A stretch of DNA of 24,554 bases from DASRCB01 sp035653295. Lineage in GTDB: Bacteria > Acidobacteriota > Terriglobia > Bryobacterales > Bryobacteraceae. The stretch spans positions 1 through 24,554 of the forward strand of contig DASRCB010000255.1 in NCBI GenBank assembly GCA_035653295.1, read 5' to 3'. Positions 1 through 8,663 of this stretch are shown here, in pieces (the first letter of the stretch is position 1; every line of letters begins with the position of its first letter). The notes below the pieces were generated by a model. It ran no database searches. It was not told the DNA's origin and saw only the letters and a program-made list of their open reading frames with translations. A program made the position numbers and the translations under genes.

Positions 1-354
1 CGCTCGGTGCCCTCATCGGAGCGTAAAAAGATGGTCCAGGAGGCGCTGGAGCGGGTGGGCATGCTGCACCGCGTAAAGCACTATCCTTCACAGCTTTCCG
101 GCGGCCAGCAGCAGCGAGTGGCGGTGGCGAGAGCTCTTGCCGGGCAACCCTCGATTCTGCTCGCCGACGAGCCCACCGGCAACCTCGACTCGCAGAACGG
201 CGAGGCGGTGATGAGCCTGTTGAGCGAGTTGCATCGCGACGGCGCGACCATCTGCATGGTCACGCACGATCCGCGGTATGCGGCGCGGGCGGATCGGACG
301 ATCACCTTGTTTGACGGACGAGTGGTGGAAGAGCAGGCCGCGGTCGGCGCATAA
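1..354 (+). CDS. ABC transporter ATP-binding protein, C-terminal part (LolD/MacB type), partial
   Basis: The reading frame is open from base 1, so the N-terminus with the Walker A loop lies outside the window. About 117 residues remain. They contain the ABC signature LSGGQQQR, followed by VAVARAL, then Walker B plus D-loop (ILLADEPTGNLDS) and the H-loop histidine in MVTHD. The LADEPTGNLDS wording is typical of the LolD/MacB/FtsE group, whose ATPases drive lipoprotein extrusion or macrolide and peptide export together with an FtsX-like permease. The protein should be cytoplasmic and associated with a membrane partner. Its partner is not in the window, because the next gene downstream faces the other way. 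Substrate cannot be told from this fragment. A double-hairpin repeat follows the stop at about 20 bases. Confidence 0.93.
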   Translation, partial: RSVPSSERKKMVQEALERVGMLHRVKHYPSQLSGGQQQRVAVARALAGQPSILLADEPTGNLDSQNGEAVMSLLSELHRDGATICMVTHDPRYAARADRTITLFDGRVVEEQAAVGA

Positions 355-372
355 TCCGACTGTACCCTTCCA

Positions 373-418
373 GACCGGGCGGGCTGGGAGCCCGCCGCAG
401 GGCGTGGCCCTGCCCCCC
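373..418. repeat. Double-hairpin dispersed repeat, copy 1
   Basis: First stem: GGCGGGCT, loop GGG, AGCCCGCC (378-396). Second stem: CAGGGC, loop GTG, GCCCTG (398-412), followed by a C-run. It lies between the convergent ends of the ABC gene and the glycosyltransferase. The same architecture recurs at 3363-3408 and 3473-3518. It resembles a REP-type element. It could also stop transcription from either side, although there is no T-tract. Confidence 0.8.
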
Positions 419-433
419 ACAGGCGCGCCCTGA

Positions 434-1567
434 TTACTGCAAGCCTAAGGCTTGCTCTACATTGGCGAGGACTGACTCGGGTGTATCGTTTTCCTGAACG
501 AGTAACACCTTAGCCGGGCCGGGGCCGGTTGGTCGCCAGCGCTGGAACGTGCGCTCGCAGAGCGCGCCGGCGAAGATGCTGACCAGAGGGGTTCCGGCTG
601 CCGCCGCGACGTGGCCTCCCGCCGAGTCGTAACCGATGAAGAAGCGGCTGCAGGCGATGTGCGCGGCGAACCCGGCGAATGGGCCGGAGAAGATCTCGGC
701 CTGAATGCCGGATTGCGCTATGGCGCGGCGCACGCGGTCCGCTTCTTCGCCGCCCTGGCCGGAATCGACGACAATGCGTCCGCCGCGCCGGCCGATCAGC
801 CGCAGCAGTTCGGTCTCGAACGGATCGGCGACGCGTTTGTTGTCGTTCTCGCCGACCCCGAGGCTTACCGTGATGTCGGCGCGCCTGCCCGGACCGGCCG
901 CGGGGCGAATCCAGGCACGCGCGTCCTCGATGTCGAGCGTTTCGGCGACCCAGCGCTGCGTCAGCGTGACCAGCGAATCGGCGCTGTCGCCGCCGTACGA
1001 GCGGCTCTCATAAAAGAGGTAGCGCTCCTGGGCGCAAACGGGAAGCAGGCCGAGCTGGGTGAGACGCGAGTCCGGGTCAATGACCAGCGCCTCGGGATGA
1101 TCCAGCGCCTCGCGCAGCTGCGGCCACACCGAAAGGCGCTCGGCGAGCGTGCCGCTGCGATGGTAGGGCACGTCCATATGCCGGATGCGCTCGTCACCGG
1201 CGAACAGCTCGTAGTTCTTGCGTGGTCCGGCGAAGACTATGTCCGCGCTGGGGAAGCGCTTCTTCGCGGCATCGAGCACGATGCTGGTGACGGCGACATC
1301 GGCGCCGAGTGTCACGCGGGAGAGGACGAAGACGCGCGCCGGGTCGGGGCCGGTGAACCGGCGAGGGGCGCGCACCCGCTCGAAGCGCTCGATCAGGTTC
1401 TGCTGCTGGAGCTCCGGCTGGACGCGGCCGAAGATGCAGGCGAAGACGCCCACGTAGACGTTGCACAGGTCGGGATCGAAGGCGTCAGCCAGCGGTTCGA
1501 CAATGCAGGGGAAGATGAGCCGGCCCGCCTCGGCGTCGCCGCACACGGCGCGCTCGATGAGCTCCAT
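434..1567 (-). CDS. Glycosyltransferase family 9 (heptosyltransferase-like) protein
   Basis: GT9 enzymes move a sugar, classically ADP-heptose, onto lipopolysaccharide core or related glycans at the inner face of the cytoplasmic membrane. The C-terminal half shows the GT9 donor-site pattern: a strand ending in SLGVGENDN, then GGRIVVDSG, then the block FIGYDSAGGHVAAAAGTP and LVSIFAG, which matches the family's D-S-G-x-x-H-x-A-A-A-x-G-x-P signature. The N-terminal half has a Rossmann-like start (RVFVLSRVTLGADVAVTSI). Length with this start is 377 residues, normal for the family. I chose the ATG at 1567 because it starts just after the stop of the mtnP gene. A TTG at 1600 would add 11 residues and overlap mtnP. 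It is the last gene of a leftward run. Its final codons lie inside a dispersed palindromic repeat. Acceptor and donor are unknown. Confidence 0.8.
   Translation of the reverse strand: MELIERAVCGDAEAGRLIFPCIVEPLADAFDPDLCNVYVGVFACIFGRVQPELQQQNLIERFERVRAPRRFTGPDPARVFVLSRVTLGADVAVTSIVLDAAKKRFPSADIVFAGPRKNYELFAGDERIRHMDVPYHRSGTLAERLSVWPQLREALDHPEALVIDPDSRLTQLGLLPVCAQERYLFYESRSYGGDSADSLVTLTQRWVAETLDIEDARAWIRPAAGPGRRADITVSLGVGENDNKRVADPFETELLRLIGRRGGRIVVDSGQGGEEADRVRRAIAQSGIQAEIFSGPFAGFAAHIACSRFFIGYDSAGGHVAAAAGTPLVSIFAGALCERTFQRWRPTGPGPAKVLLVQENDTPESVLANVEQALGLQ
439..460. repeat. 22-base palindromic repeat, copy 1 (inside the 3' end of the glycosyltransferase gene)
   Basis: The core is a perfect 7-base palindrome, GCAAGCC-TAA-GGCTTGC, followed by TCTAC. 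The same 22-base unit with three substitutions occurs at 10700-10721. This copy lies within the last codons of the leftward glycosyltransferase gene, just 20 bases beyond double-hairpin copy 1. Confidence 0.65.
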
Positions 1568-1577
1568 GGCGGACTGT

Positions 1578-2437
1578 CTATCGCAGGTATTTGCCGACAA
1601 GCAGCTCGAGCTTCTTTCTGGTCACTTCCGGGACCGCCTTAGGATCGGTGATGAGCGCGTGCTTGAGCGCCGAGCCGCATTTACAATCGCGCTCGCGCGG
1701 CATGCTCTGCACGGCCGCAGCTACTACTTTACAGGCATTCGCCGCGTTCTGAGTGAGGTATTCGATGATCTGTGTCACGGTGACGGCGTCGTGGCCGGGA
1801 TGCCAGCAGTCGTAATCGGTGACCATGGCGATAGTGACGTAGCAGATCTCCGCCTCGCGAGCAAGCTTGGCCTCGGTGAGGTTGGTCATGCCGATGACGT
1901 CCATGCCCCAGCTGCGATAGAGGTTCGACTCGGCGAGCGTCGAGAACGCCGGGCCTTCCATGCACAAATAGGTTCCGCCCTGTTTGGCCCTGACGCCCGC
2001 CGCACGGCAGCCCTCGAGCGCGACATTCGAGAGTTGCGGGCACACGGGGTGTGCGAAGCCGATGTGCGCAACCAGGCCTTCGCCGAAGAAGGTCGACGCC
2101 CGGCCGCGGGTGCGATCGACGAACTGATCGGGGATGACGAAGTCGAGCGGCGCGTGCTCTTCCTTCAGCGAGCCGACGGCGCTGAGAGAAAGGATGCGCT
2201 CCGCGCCGAGGCATTTGAAGCCGTAAATATTCGCGCGGTAATTCAGCTCGGACGGCGACAGGCGATGCCCGCGGCCGTGGCGCGATAGAAAGGCGACCTC
2301 GCGCCCGCCCAGAGTGCCGATGATGTAGTTATCCGATGGCGCGCCCCAGGGCGTCTCGACCGTTACCTCGCGCTCGGCTTCGAAGCCGGGCATGGAGTAC
2401 AGCCCGCTGCCGCCGATGATTCCAATGGTTGCCTGAG

Positions 2438-2441
<4 letters not shown>
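1578..2441 (-). CDS. mtnP: S-methyl-5'-thioadenosine phosphorylase (MTAP/PNP family)
   Basis: MTAP splits methylthioadenosine with phosphate into adenine and 5-methylthioribose 1-phosphate, recycling the by-product of polyamine synthesis in the cytoplasm. The 287-residue protein opens with IGIIGGSGLY, the phosphate-binding start of the family. It continues with SRHGRGH and PSELNYRANIYGFKCLG, and carries the purine-site block MTNLTEAKLAREAEICYVTI followed by AMVTDYDCW, which is diagnostic for MTAP rather than ordinary purine nucleoside phosphorylase. The ATG at 2441 was chosen over an upstream codon at 2462. It has a GAGGAG ribosome site four bases upstream and overlaps the meaB stop as ATGA, so translation is probably coupled. 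Family variants acting on inosine exist, so substrate is strong but not certain. Confidence 0.95.
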
Positions 2442-3352
<911 letters not shown>

Positions 3353-3362
3353 TACGCAACCA

Positions 3363-3408
3363 GACCAGGCGGGCTGAGAGCCTGCCGCAGGCCGAGGGCC
3401 TGCACCTC
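3363..3408. repeat. Double-hairpin dispersed repeat, copy 2
   Basis: First stem: GGCGGGCT, loop GAG, AGCCTGCC with one non-matching pair (3368-3386). Second stem: CAGGCC, loop GAG, GGCCTG (3388-3402), perfect. It begins 11 bases upstream of the meaB start codon, so it would be in the meaB leader. Confidence 0.78.
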
Positions 3409-3472
3409 AAAGATCATTGGGAGCCGTGCGGCTGGCGGTCTTTGTCCTTCATGCGCGCGGCGTGCCGCGACG

Positions 3473-3518
3473 GACCAGGCGGGCTGGGAGCCCGCCGCAG
3501 GCAGAGTGCCTGCCCCAC
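3473..3518. repeat. Double-hairpin dispersed repeat, copy 3
   Basis: First stem: GGCGGGCT, loop GGG, AGCCCGCC (3478-3496), perfect. Second stem: CAGGCA, loop GAG, TGCCTG (3498-3512), perfect. It lies just downstream of the acyl-CoA dehydrogenase stop at 3531, in the same orientation as copies 1 and 2. Confidence 0.8.
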
Positions 3519-3530
3519 AAAAACAGCGCA

Positions 3531-4681
<1,151 letters not shown>

Positions 4682-4685
<4 letters not shown>

Positions 4686-5902
4686 ACGATTTCTTCCCGC
4701 TCCGCGTCCCAGCGCACGGTGCGGCCCTGACGGTAGCTTTCGACGGCCATACGGCAGGCGATGGATACGCGATAGCCCAGCTCGAAGGGGCAGTTCGGCT
4801 CCGCGCCGGAGCGGATGCAATCGAGGAAATTCTGCATATGCGCGAGCGGGCTGGCGGCAGCGCGGCCCAGAATTTCGGCCGCGTTCGGCCGGTTGACCTT
4901 CTGCGGCGCGTAGCGGATTTGCTGGCTGCGCATGATGGTTCCGTCGGAGCCCAGAACATCTTCGGTGGATCCGAGCTGGTTGTTGCCGAAGCCGGAATCC
5001 CAGCTCAGCTGCATTTCCTCGGGCTGCTCGAGGCTGACGTTCATGGTGTCGGGAACTTCGCGGCCATCGTTCCAGAGATAGATGCCGCCGGTCATGGTGG
5101 CGGAGCGGGGGATCCCCAGGCCCATGGTCTTGTACCAGAAGGCGAGCTGGTGACACATGTTCTCGTAAACATTGCCACCCGAATAATCCCAGAAGAAGCG
5201 CCAGTTGATGTAGCGATTGGGATCGAAGGGATGATCGGGCGCGTCGCCCTCGAAGGACTTCCAGAGGATGTTCTCCGGCGTCATGTCGGCGTAGACGGGG
5301 CGGGACCACTGGGGCTTGCCGTGCGGCGTGTTGCGGTACATGCGCATGCGCACGGCGGTGATGCGGCCCATATTTGCGGGGGTCAGGAACTGCTGCGCGT
5401 CGGAAACGTGACCGGAAGAGCAGCTTTGATGACCGATCTGCACGGTGCGGCCCGAGGCGTTCCTGTACGCCTCGCGCATGCGTTTGGCGTGCGCTGGCGT
5501 GAAGGCCATGGTCTTTTCCTGGTAGACGTGTTTGCCGGCTTCGAGCGCGTGGACGAAGTGGGTGCAGTGCAGGTGCTGTGGCGTGGCGATGAGGACCGCG
5601 TCGATGGACTTGTCTTCGAGCAGCCGGCGGTGATCGGTGTAAGTGGCGACCCCGGGTTGAAGCGCGCGGGCTTCGTCGAGCCGGCGAGTGTAGACGTCGG
5701 CGGCGGCGACGAACTCGGTTCCGGGGCACTGCATCGCCTGGCGCACGATCTCGCTTCCGCGGGCGCCGAAGCCGATGATGCCGAAGCGGATGCGCTCACT
5801 GGCGCCGAGGACGGCGGGCGCGGCGAGGGTGGCCCCGGCGAGGCCGGTCACTTTGCCGAGAAAACGGCGGCGCGAATCGAGTTGTGGACTGCTGTCAGGC
5901 AT
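4682..5902 (-). CDS. Tat-exported Gfo/Idh/MocA family oxidoreductase
   Basis: These NAD(P)-dependent enzymes oxidise or reduce sugars, inositols and related cyclic polyols, or use bound cofactor in sugar rearrangements. The 406-residue protein begins with a twin-arginine signal: SRRRFLGK at about residues 10-17, then a hydrophobic stretch ending near AAPAVLGA. A Rossmann fold follows (FGIIGFGARGSE at about 40-51), then IATPQHLH and the EK pair at about 129-130 (YQEKTMAF), where the family lysine sits, with T replacing the usual proline. A WDYSGGNVYENMCHQ block at about 229-243 lies in the C-terminal domain. Export by Tat fits folding around cofactor before secretion, as in many exported members from Acidobacteriota and Planctomycetes. 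It is the first gene of the leftward run and is coupled to the acyl-CoA dehydrogenase. Substrate is unknown. Confidence 0.92.
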
Positions 5903-5987
5903 TTTGCAGGTGCATCTTTAATCTTAGCGGGTCAGGGGCATGGTTCGGGCTCGGCCGTGGGTCGAACGATGCAATTGGAGCCCCTTT

Positions 5988-6584
5988 TTACCTCTTGTGG
6001 GGCGGTCCGGCGGACGGATCGGCGACAAGGACGGGCGCGGCTGCGGCCGCGATGGCGATTTCGGGCGCCGCCTTGGGTTCGTTTTGCAGGATTGGCTGCG
6101 GTGACCTCGCTGGTTTGGCTTCGTTTTGCTCGGCAATGCGGTTGCGCTGGAGTTCCTTCAGTTTCGCCCAGGAGCTTTCATAGGCGCGGCGGAAGGTGTT
6201 TTCGTAACGCTGGAGTTTGGCGACATCGGGGGAGAGCATGACATCGGCCATGGCCGCCATGGGGTTTTTCGAGGGGTGCTCGTAAGCGGCGCGATCGAGG
6301 TGACAGCGGATGATCTTCTGCATGCGGGTCATGCGCCAGTGGGCGGCGACCATGTCGTCCACGAGGAAGTGCTCGAGGCCGGTGACCGGTTTCAGGCGGG
6401 CGATGAACTCGTCGGCGACACGCGCGAACTCGGCGGGGTCCTCGAAGGCGAGGACGACGCGGCTGGCCGTGCCGCCGTGTTTGATGGCGTTCTGGGATGA
6501 AATGGCTTTGCCTTCGGGTGTGCGCGGGCCGGTACTGGACTGCGCGTTTTGTTGATTGACGATGATTTGTGCGGATGATGACAT
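5988..6584 (-). CDS. Uncharacterised 'STGPRTPEGK' family protein
   Basis: The 198-residue protein has no assigned function. Its N-terminus carries a polar block, VNQQNAQSSTGPRTPEGKA, then SSQNAIKHGG, a pattern I recognise from many uncharacterised proteins of Acidobacteriota and Planctomycetes. The middle (about 50-140) is a charged helical region rich in W, R and M (AAHWRMTRMQKIIRCHLDRA). The C-terminal third is low-complexity Ala/Pro, with the short repeated words QNEAKPA and QNEPKAA. There is no signal peptide or membrane segment. The ATG at 6584 is preceded by AGAGAGG at an eight-base spacing, which supports the start. The gene stands alone between the oxidoreductase and an exported protein. 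The helical middle could bind nucleic acid, but that is only a guess. Confidence 0.75.
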   Translation of the reverse strand: MSSSAQIIVNQQNAQSSTGPRTPEGKAISSQNAIKHGGTASRVVLAFEDPAEFARVADEFIARLKPVTGLEHFLVDDMVAAHWRMTRMQKIIRCHLDRAAYEHPSKNPMAAMADVMLSPDVAKLQRYENTFRRAYESSWAKLKELQRNRIAEQNEAKPARSPQPILQNEPKAAPEIAIAAAAAPVLVADPSAGPPHKR

Positions 6585-6791
6585 GAGATTGCCTCTCTGA
6601 GCCCACGTTATCGCGAGGCCTGTGCGGAGGCGGGGAGCGGGGGTCGCTCGCGGCAGGTATAACCTACTCCGGCAGAGTGAGATAGCGATTTTTTCGGAGA
6701 TCGCGTAAGTTGTGTGACTGGGGGAGGAGGCGCGGGCGACGCTCGGGGCAGAGGACCGCCGGGTCGTCTGCCCTTCGGGTTGCCTCGCGCT

Positions 6792-7331
6792 CTACTGAGT
6801 TGGGCGTACCGCGTTGTTCAAAAGACCGGTACCGATCGTGGGTGAAGAGCACGCCGGCACCGTAGATGACGCTGTGATTCCGTCCGATAAAAACAGGCGT
6901 TCCCCGACACCGACGGCAGGTAGTCCCAGTGTGCTGACAAAGTAGATTTTCTGCCAGCATGCGCCGACAAAGAAGAAATCAAAACTCGACGGACCGTTCG
7001 GAGTATTGAACAACAGGCTCCCTCCGGAACAGGCGCTGTTCACCTGGAACTGGCCCGGCGCTGACTGGAGCCGGGAAATCGCGCCTCCCACGTTCATGGT
7101 TTCCACAACGTTCAACAGGCCGCGGGTGGTATTGCCATTGCCGGTCACGATGGTGGCGAGGAACTGACCCGCCGCTCCGGCCGAGAAGTTGATACCCTCG
7201 ATGCGGAATGTCCACTGACCGGTGAGAACGTCCAATGGGTTGCCCGTGGGACATGGAAGCACACCAGCGTGGCCCCCCACGGTGAAGAATGGCAGCACGG
7301 AAGCGCAAAGAACGAGCAGACGACGAGTCAT
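6792..7331 (-). CDS. Exported protein of unknown function
   Basis: The protein has 179 residues from the ATG at 7331. That start was chosen because an AGGAAGG ribosome site lies eight bases upstream and because it opens a clean Sec signal peptide (MTRRLLVLCASVLPFFTVGG, cleavage probably near HAG). The upstream open frame to 7373 has neither. The mature part is small, Gly/Ser/Thr-rich and predicted beta-rich, with LTGQWTFRIEGINF at its start. Alternating hydrophobic strands follow, and cysteines near SACSGGS, GACWQ and PACSS could form disulfides. It probably acts in the periplasm or outside the cell. I see no catalytic motif. The 'LTGQW' opening resembles lipocalin-like or beta-barrel exported proteins, but this is not proof of relationship. 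Confidence 0.72.
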   Translation of the reverse strand: MTRRLLVLCASVLPFFTVGGHAGVLPCPTGNPLDVLTGQWTFRIEGINFSAGAAGQFLATIVTGNGNTTRGLLNVVETMNVGGAISRLQSAPGQFQVNSACSGGSLLFNTPNGPSSFDFFFVGACWQKIYFVSTLGLPAVGVGERLFLSDGITASSTVPACSSPTIGTGLLNNAVRPTQ

Positions 7332-7339
7332 ATCGGTTA

Positions 7340-7346
7340 CCTTCCT
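7340..7346 (-). promoter_or_regulatory. Ribosome binding site of the exported protein at 6792-7331
   Basis: AGGAAGG on the minus strand, eight bases before the ATG at 7331. It decides the start against the longer open frame. A short inverted pair, CCAGG/CCTGG (7348-7367), lies just upstream in the leader. Confidence 0.65.
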
Positions 7347-7419
7347 GCCAGGCGTATGTAAACCTGGTAGCAAGAAGTATACGGTGAGTCAGGACAGAAC
7401 GCCAGCACGACATTGCAGG

Positions 7420-7546
7420 TCACTTAGAACGAACTTATGCGATCTCGCAATATTAGTCGTAATGGCTAACCCAATACAGTGCAGCATCGGTATGCGTTAG
7501 TACGACCGGTACTAATGCAGGTTACGTAAGCTTAGGCGCACTAACT
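7420..7546. promoter_or_regulatory. AT-richer intergenic island with repeated TTAG half-sites and a perfect inverted repeat
   Basis: Between two leftward exported-protein genes the base composition becomes visibly richer in A and T. The stretch holds TTAGTAC-GACCG-GTACTAA (7497-7515), a perfect 7-base inverted repeat, and the 8-base palindrome TTACGTAA (7522-7529). Further TTAG words or their complement occur at about 7423, 7453, 7466, 7531 and 7541. It is a plausible operator/promoter region for the exported protein at 6792-7331. No clear -35/-10 pair was assigned. Confidence 0.4.
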
Positions 7547-8017
7547 TCAGTCGCGATGGGCTGAGGCCTCCAGATACCTGGCGAAATCCTTGCCGGGTGG
7601 GGCGATTTCGAACAGGAGTGTTAACCGGTTTGCGCCGGCGGCTGTGTAAGTCAGGCGGAACCGCGTCTCCGATGGCGCGCCGTCGCTCAGGAATTGCGCG
7701 CCGCCGGCGACCGCCGCCACGCGGTAGTGAATCACGTGGTTTTCGCTGTCGAAGAACATAGCCTCAAGGGAGCCGGATTGACGATAGATAATCATCAGAT
7801 CGTCGTGGCGGCTGCCGGGATATTGTGCAAAGCTGCGGCGCACCAGAACATGGTCCTGCACCTCCGGAGTAAAGGAGAACTCACCGGTTCCGGCGCCCGG
7901 CTTGCCGCCGCCTTCCGCGGTCCAGTGGCCGACAAGGAACTGCAGCGGACCCCAGTCGTCGGCCCGCCCGCACGGGATCAGGAAGAGAAGCAAAACGGGA
8001 AGAAGCAGACGCATCAT
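7547..8017 (-). CDS. Small exported protein, DUF1579-like
   Basis: The protein has 156 residues. A Sec signal peptide is clear (MMRLLLPVLLLFLIPCGRA, cleavage near GRA-DDW). The mature part opens with LQFLVGHWTAEGGGKPGAG and continues with alternating strands (GTGEFSFTPEVQDHVLVRRS, DDLMIIYRQ, MFFDSENHVIHYRV). This layout is like DUF1579 and nitrobindin-like small beta-barrels, in which an N-terminal 'L.G.W...G' motif precedes a barrel. No metal or catalytic motif can be assigned. The likely place of action is periplasmic or outer-surface. It is transcribed away from the amidase gene, leaving only 29 bases between the two start codons. On this side TATAAAAT lies only a few bases before the ATG and there is no ribosome site, so a leaderless or nearly leaderless message is possible. 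Confidence 0.7.
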   Translation of the reverse strand: MMRLLLPVLLLFLIPCGRADDWGPLQFLVGHWTAEGGGKPGAGTGEFSFTPEVQDHVLVRRSFAQYPGSRHDDLMIIYRQSGSLEAMFFDSENHVIHYRVAAVAGGAQFLSDGAPSETRFRLTYTAAGANRLTLLFEIAPPGKDFARYLEASAHRD

Positions 8018-8046
8018 GCGATTTTATACTCTCAGGGGGGGACAAA

Positions 8047-8610
8047 ATGCCTGCATGGAAAGGGATTGTCGGGAGAGGTTTTTCGGCCGATGATTTCGAT
8101 GAGTATGTTTCCGGCCTTTCGTTCAATGCATGGCGGCCGCAGTTTGTTGTGCTGCACAACACAGCTGCGCCGACGCTGGCCCAGTGGCACTCCGTTCCGG
8201 GCGCGACGCGAATGGCGAATCTGGAGAGTTACTATCGCGACGAGCAGAAGTGGTCCGGCGGTCCGCACCTGTTTGTCGCCGATGATCTGATCTGGGTGTT
8301 TACTCCGCTCACCGTGCCGGGCGTGCACTCACCATCGTGGAATCTGATCTCCTGGGGCGTGGAGATGGTGGGCGACTTCGATACGGAGGAGTTCGCCGAT
8401 CCACAGAAAACCAACGTGTTTCGCGCTCTCGCAGCTCTACATGCCGCGGCCGGACTGGACCCGATGTCGCTGCGCCTGCACCGTGAAGACCCGAAGACAA
8501 CGCACGCTTGTCCCGGCGCGAACATACGGAAGGCCGACGTGATTGAGGAAACGCTGGCCACGCTTCCCTCGCACGTACACGGGGAGCACGAGCCCGGCGC
8601 TGTCACCTGA
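8047..8610 (+). CDS. N-acetylmuramoyl-L-alanine amidase domain protein (Amidase_2/PGRP fold), no signal peptide
   Basis: Amidase_2 enzymes are zinc hydrolases that cut the bond between N-acetylmuramic acid and L-alanine in peptidoglycan. The 187-residue protein is essentially only this domain. It has VVLHNTAAP with H37 as the first zinc ligand, GGPHLFVADD at about 71-80 in place of the family's 'YHFvi' strand, SWGVEMVGDF at about 102-111, and LRLHREDPKTTHACPG at about 143-157. The last block supplies a second His (H145) and the cysteine ligand C155 before PG. An AGGGGGGGA ribosome site lies five bases before the ATG. There is no Sec, Tat or lipoprotein signal. It may therefore act in the cytoplasm on recycled muropeptides, as AmpD does, or be phage-endolysin-like; no phage gene lies nearby. 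Confidence 0.82.
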   Translation: MPAWKGIVGRGFSADDFDEYVSGLSFNAWRPQFVVLHNTAAPTLAQWHSVPGATRMANLESYYRDEQKWSGGPHLFVADDLIWVFTPLTVPGVHSPSWNLISWGVEMVGDFDTEEFADPQKTNVFRALAALHAAAGLDPMSLRLHREDPKTTHACPGANIRKADVIEETLATLPSHVHGEHEPGAVT

Positions 8611-8651
8611 GGCCGGCGCTTGTCGCCAGAGCCCGTGTTTTTCGCGGAGTC

Positions 8652-8657
8652 TATACT
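8652..8657 (+). promoter_or_regulatory. Candidate -10 element just before the ketosynthase gene
   Basis: TATACT matches the sigma-70 -10 consensus in five of six bases and lies only six bases upstream of the GTG start at 8664. No good -35 is seen at normal spacing. If used, the message would be almost leaderless. Confidence 0.3.
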
Positions 8658-8663
8658 GCGTAA

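Noticed and set aside
611..1642. Long open frame on the plus strand opposite the GT9 gene
   Set aside because: Composition is that of an antisense shadow of high-GC coding DNA; no motif, and the opposite strand has clear homology.
3416..3470. Short minus-strand peptide ending RMKDKDRQPHGSQ, resembling RAARMKDD in the acyl-CoA dehydrogenase (shared bases GTCCTTCATGCGCGC near 3444 and 3756)
   Set aside because: Only about 15 bases are identical in GC-rich DNA and there is no ribosome site; a gene remnant or chance match cannot be told apart.
4686..5729. N-terminal extension of the acyl-CoA dehydrogenase reading frame
   Set aside because: It is a frame shadow of the Gfo/Idh/MocA gene, very Arg/Pro/His-rich, and the family length fits the TTG at 4685.
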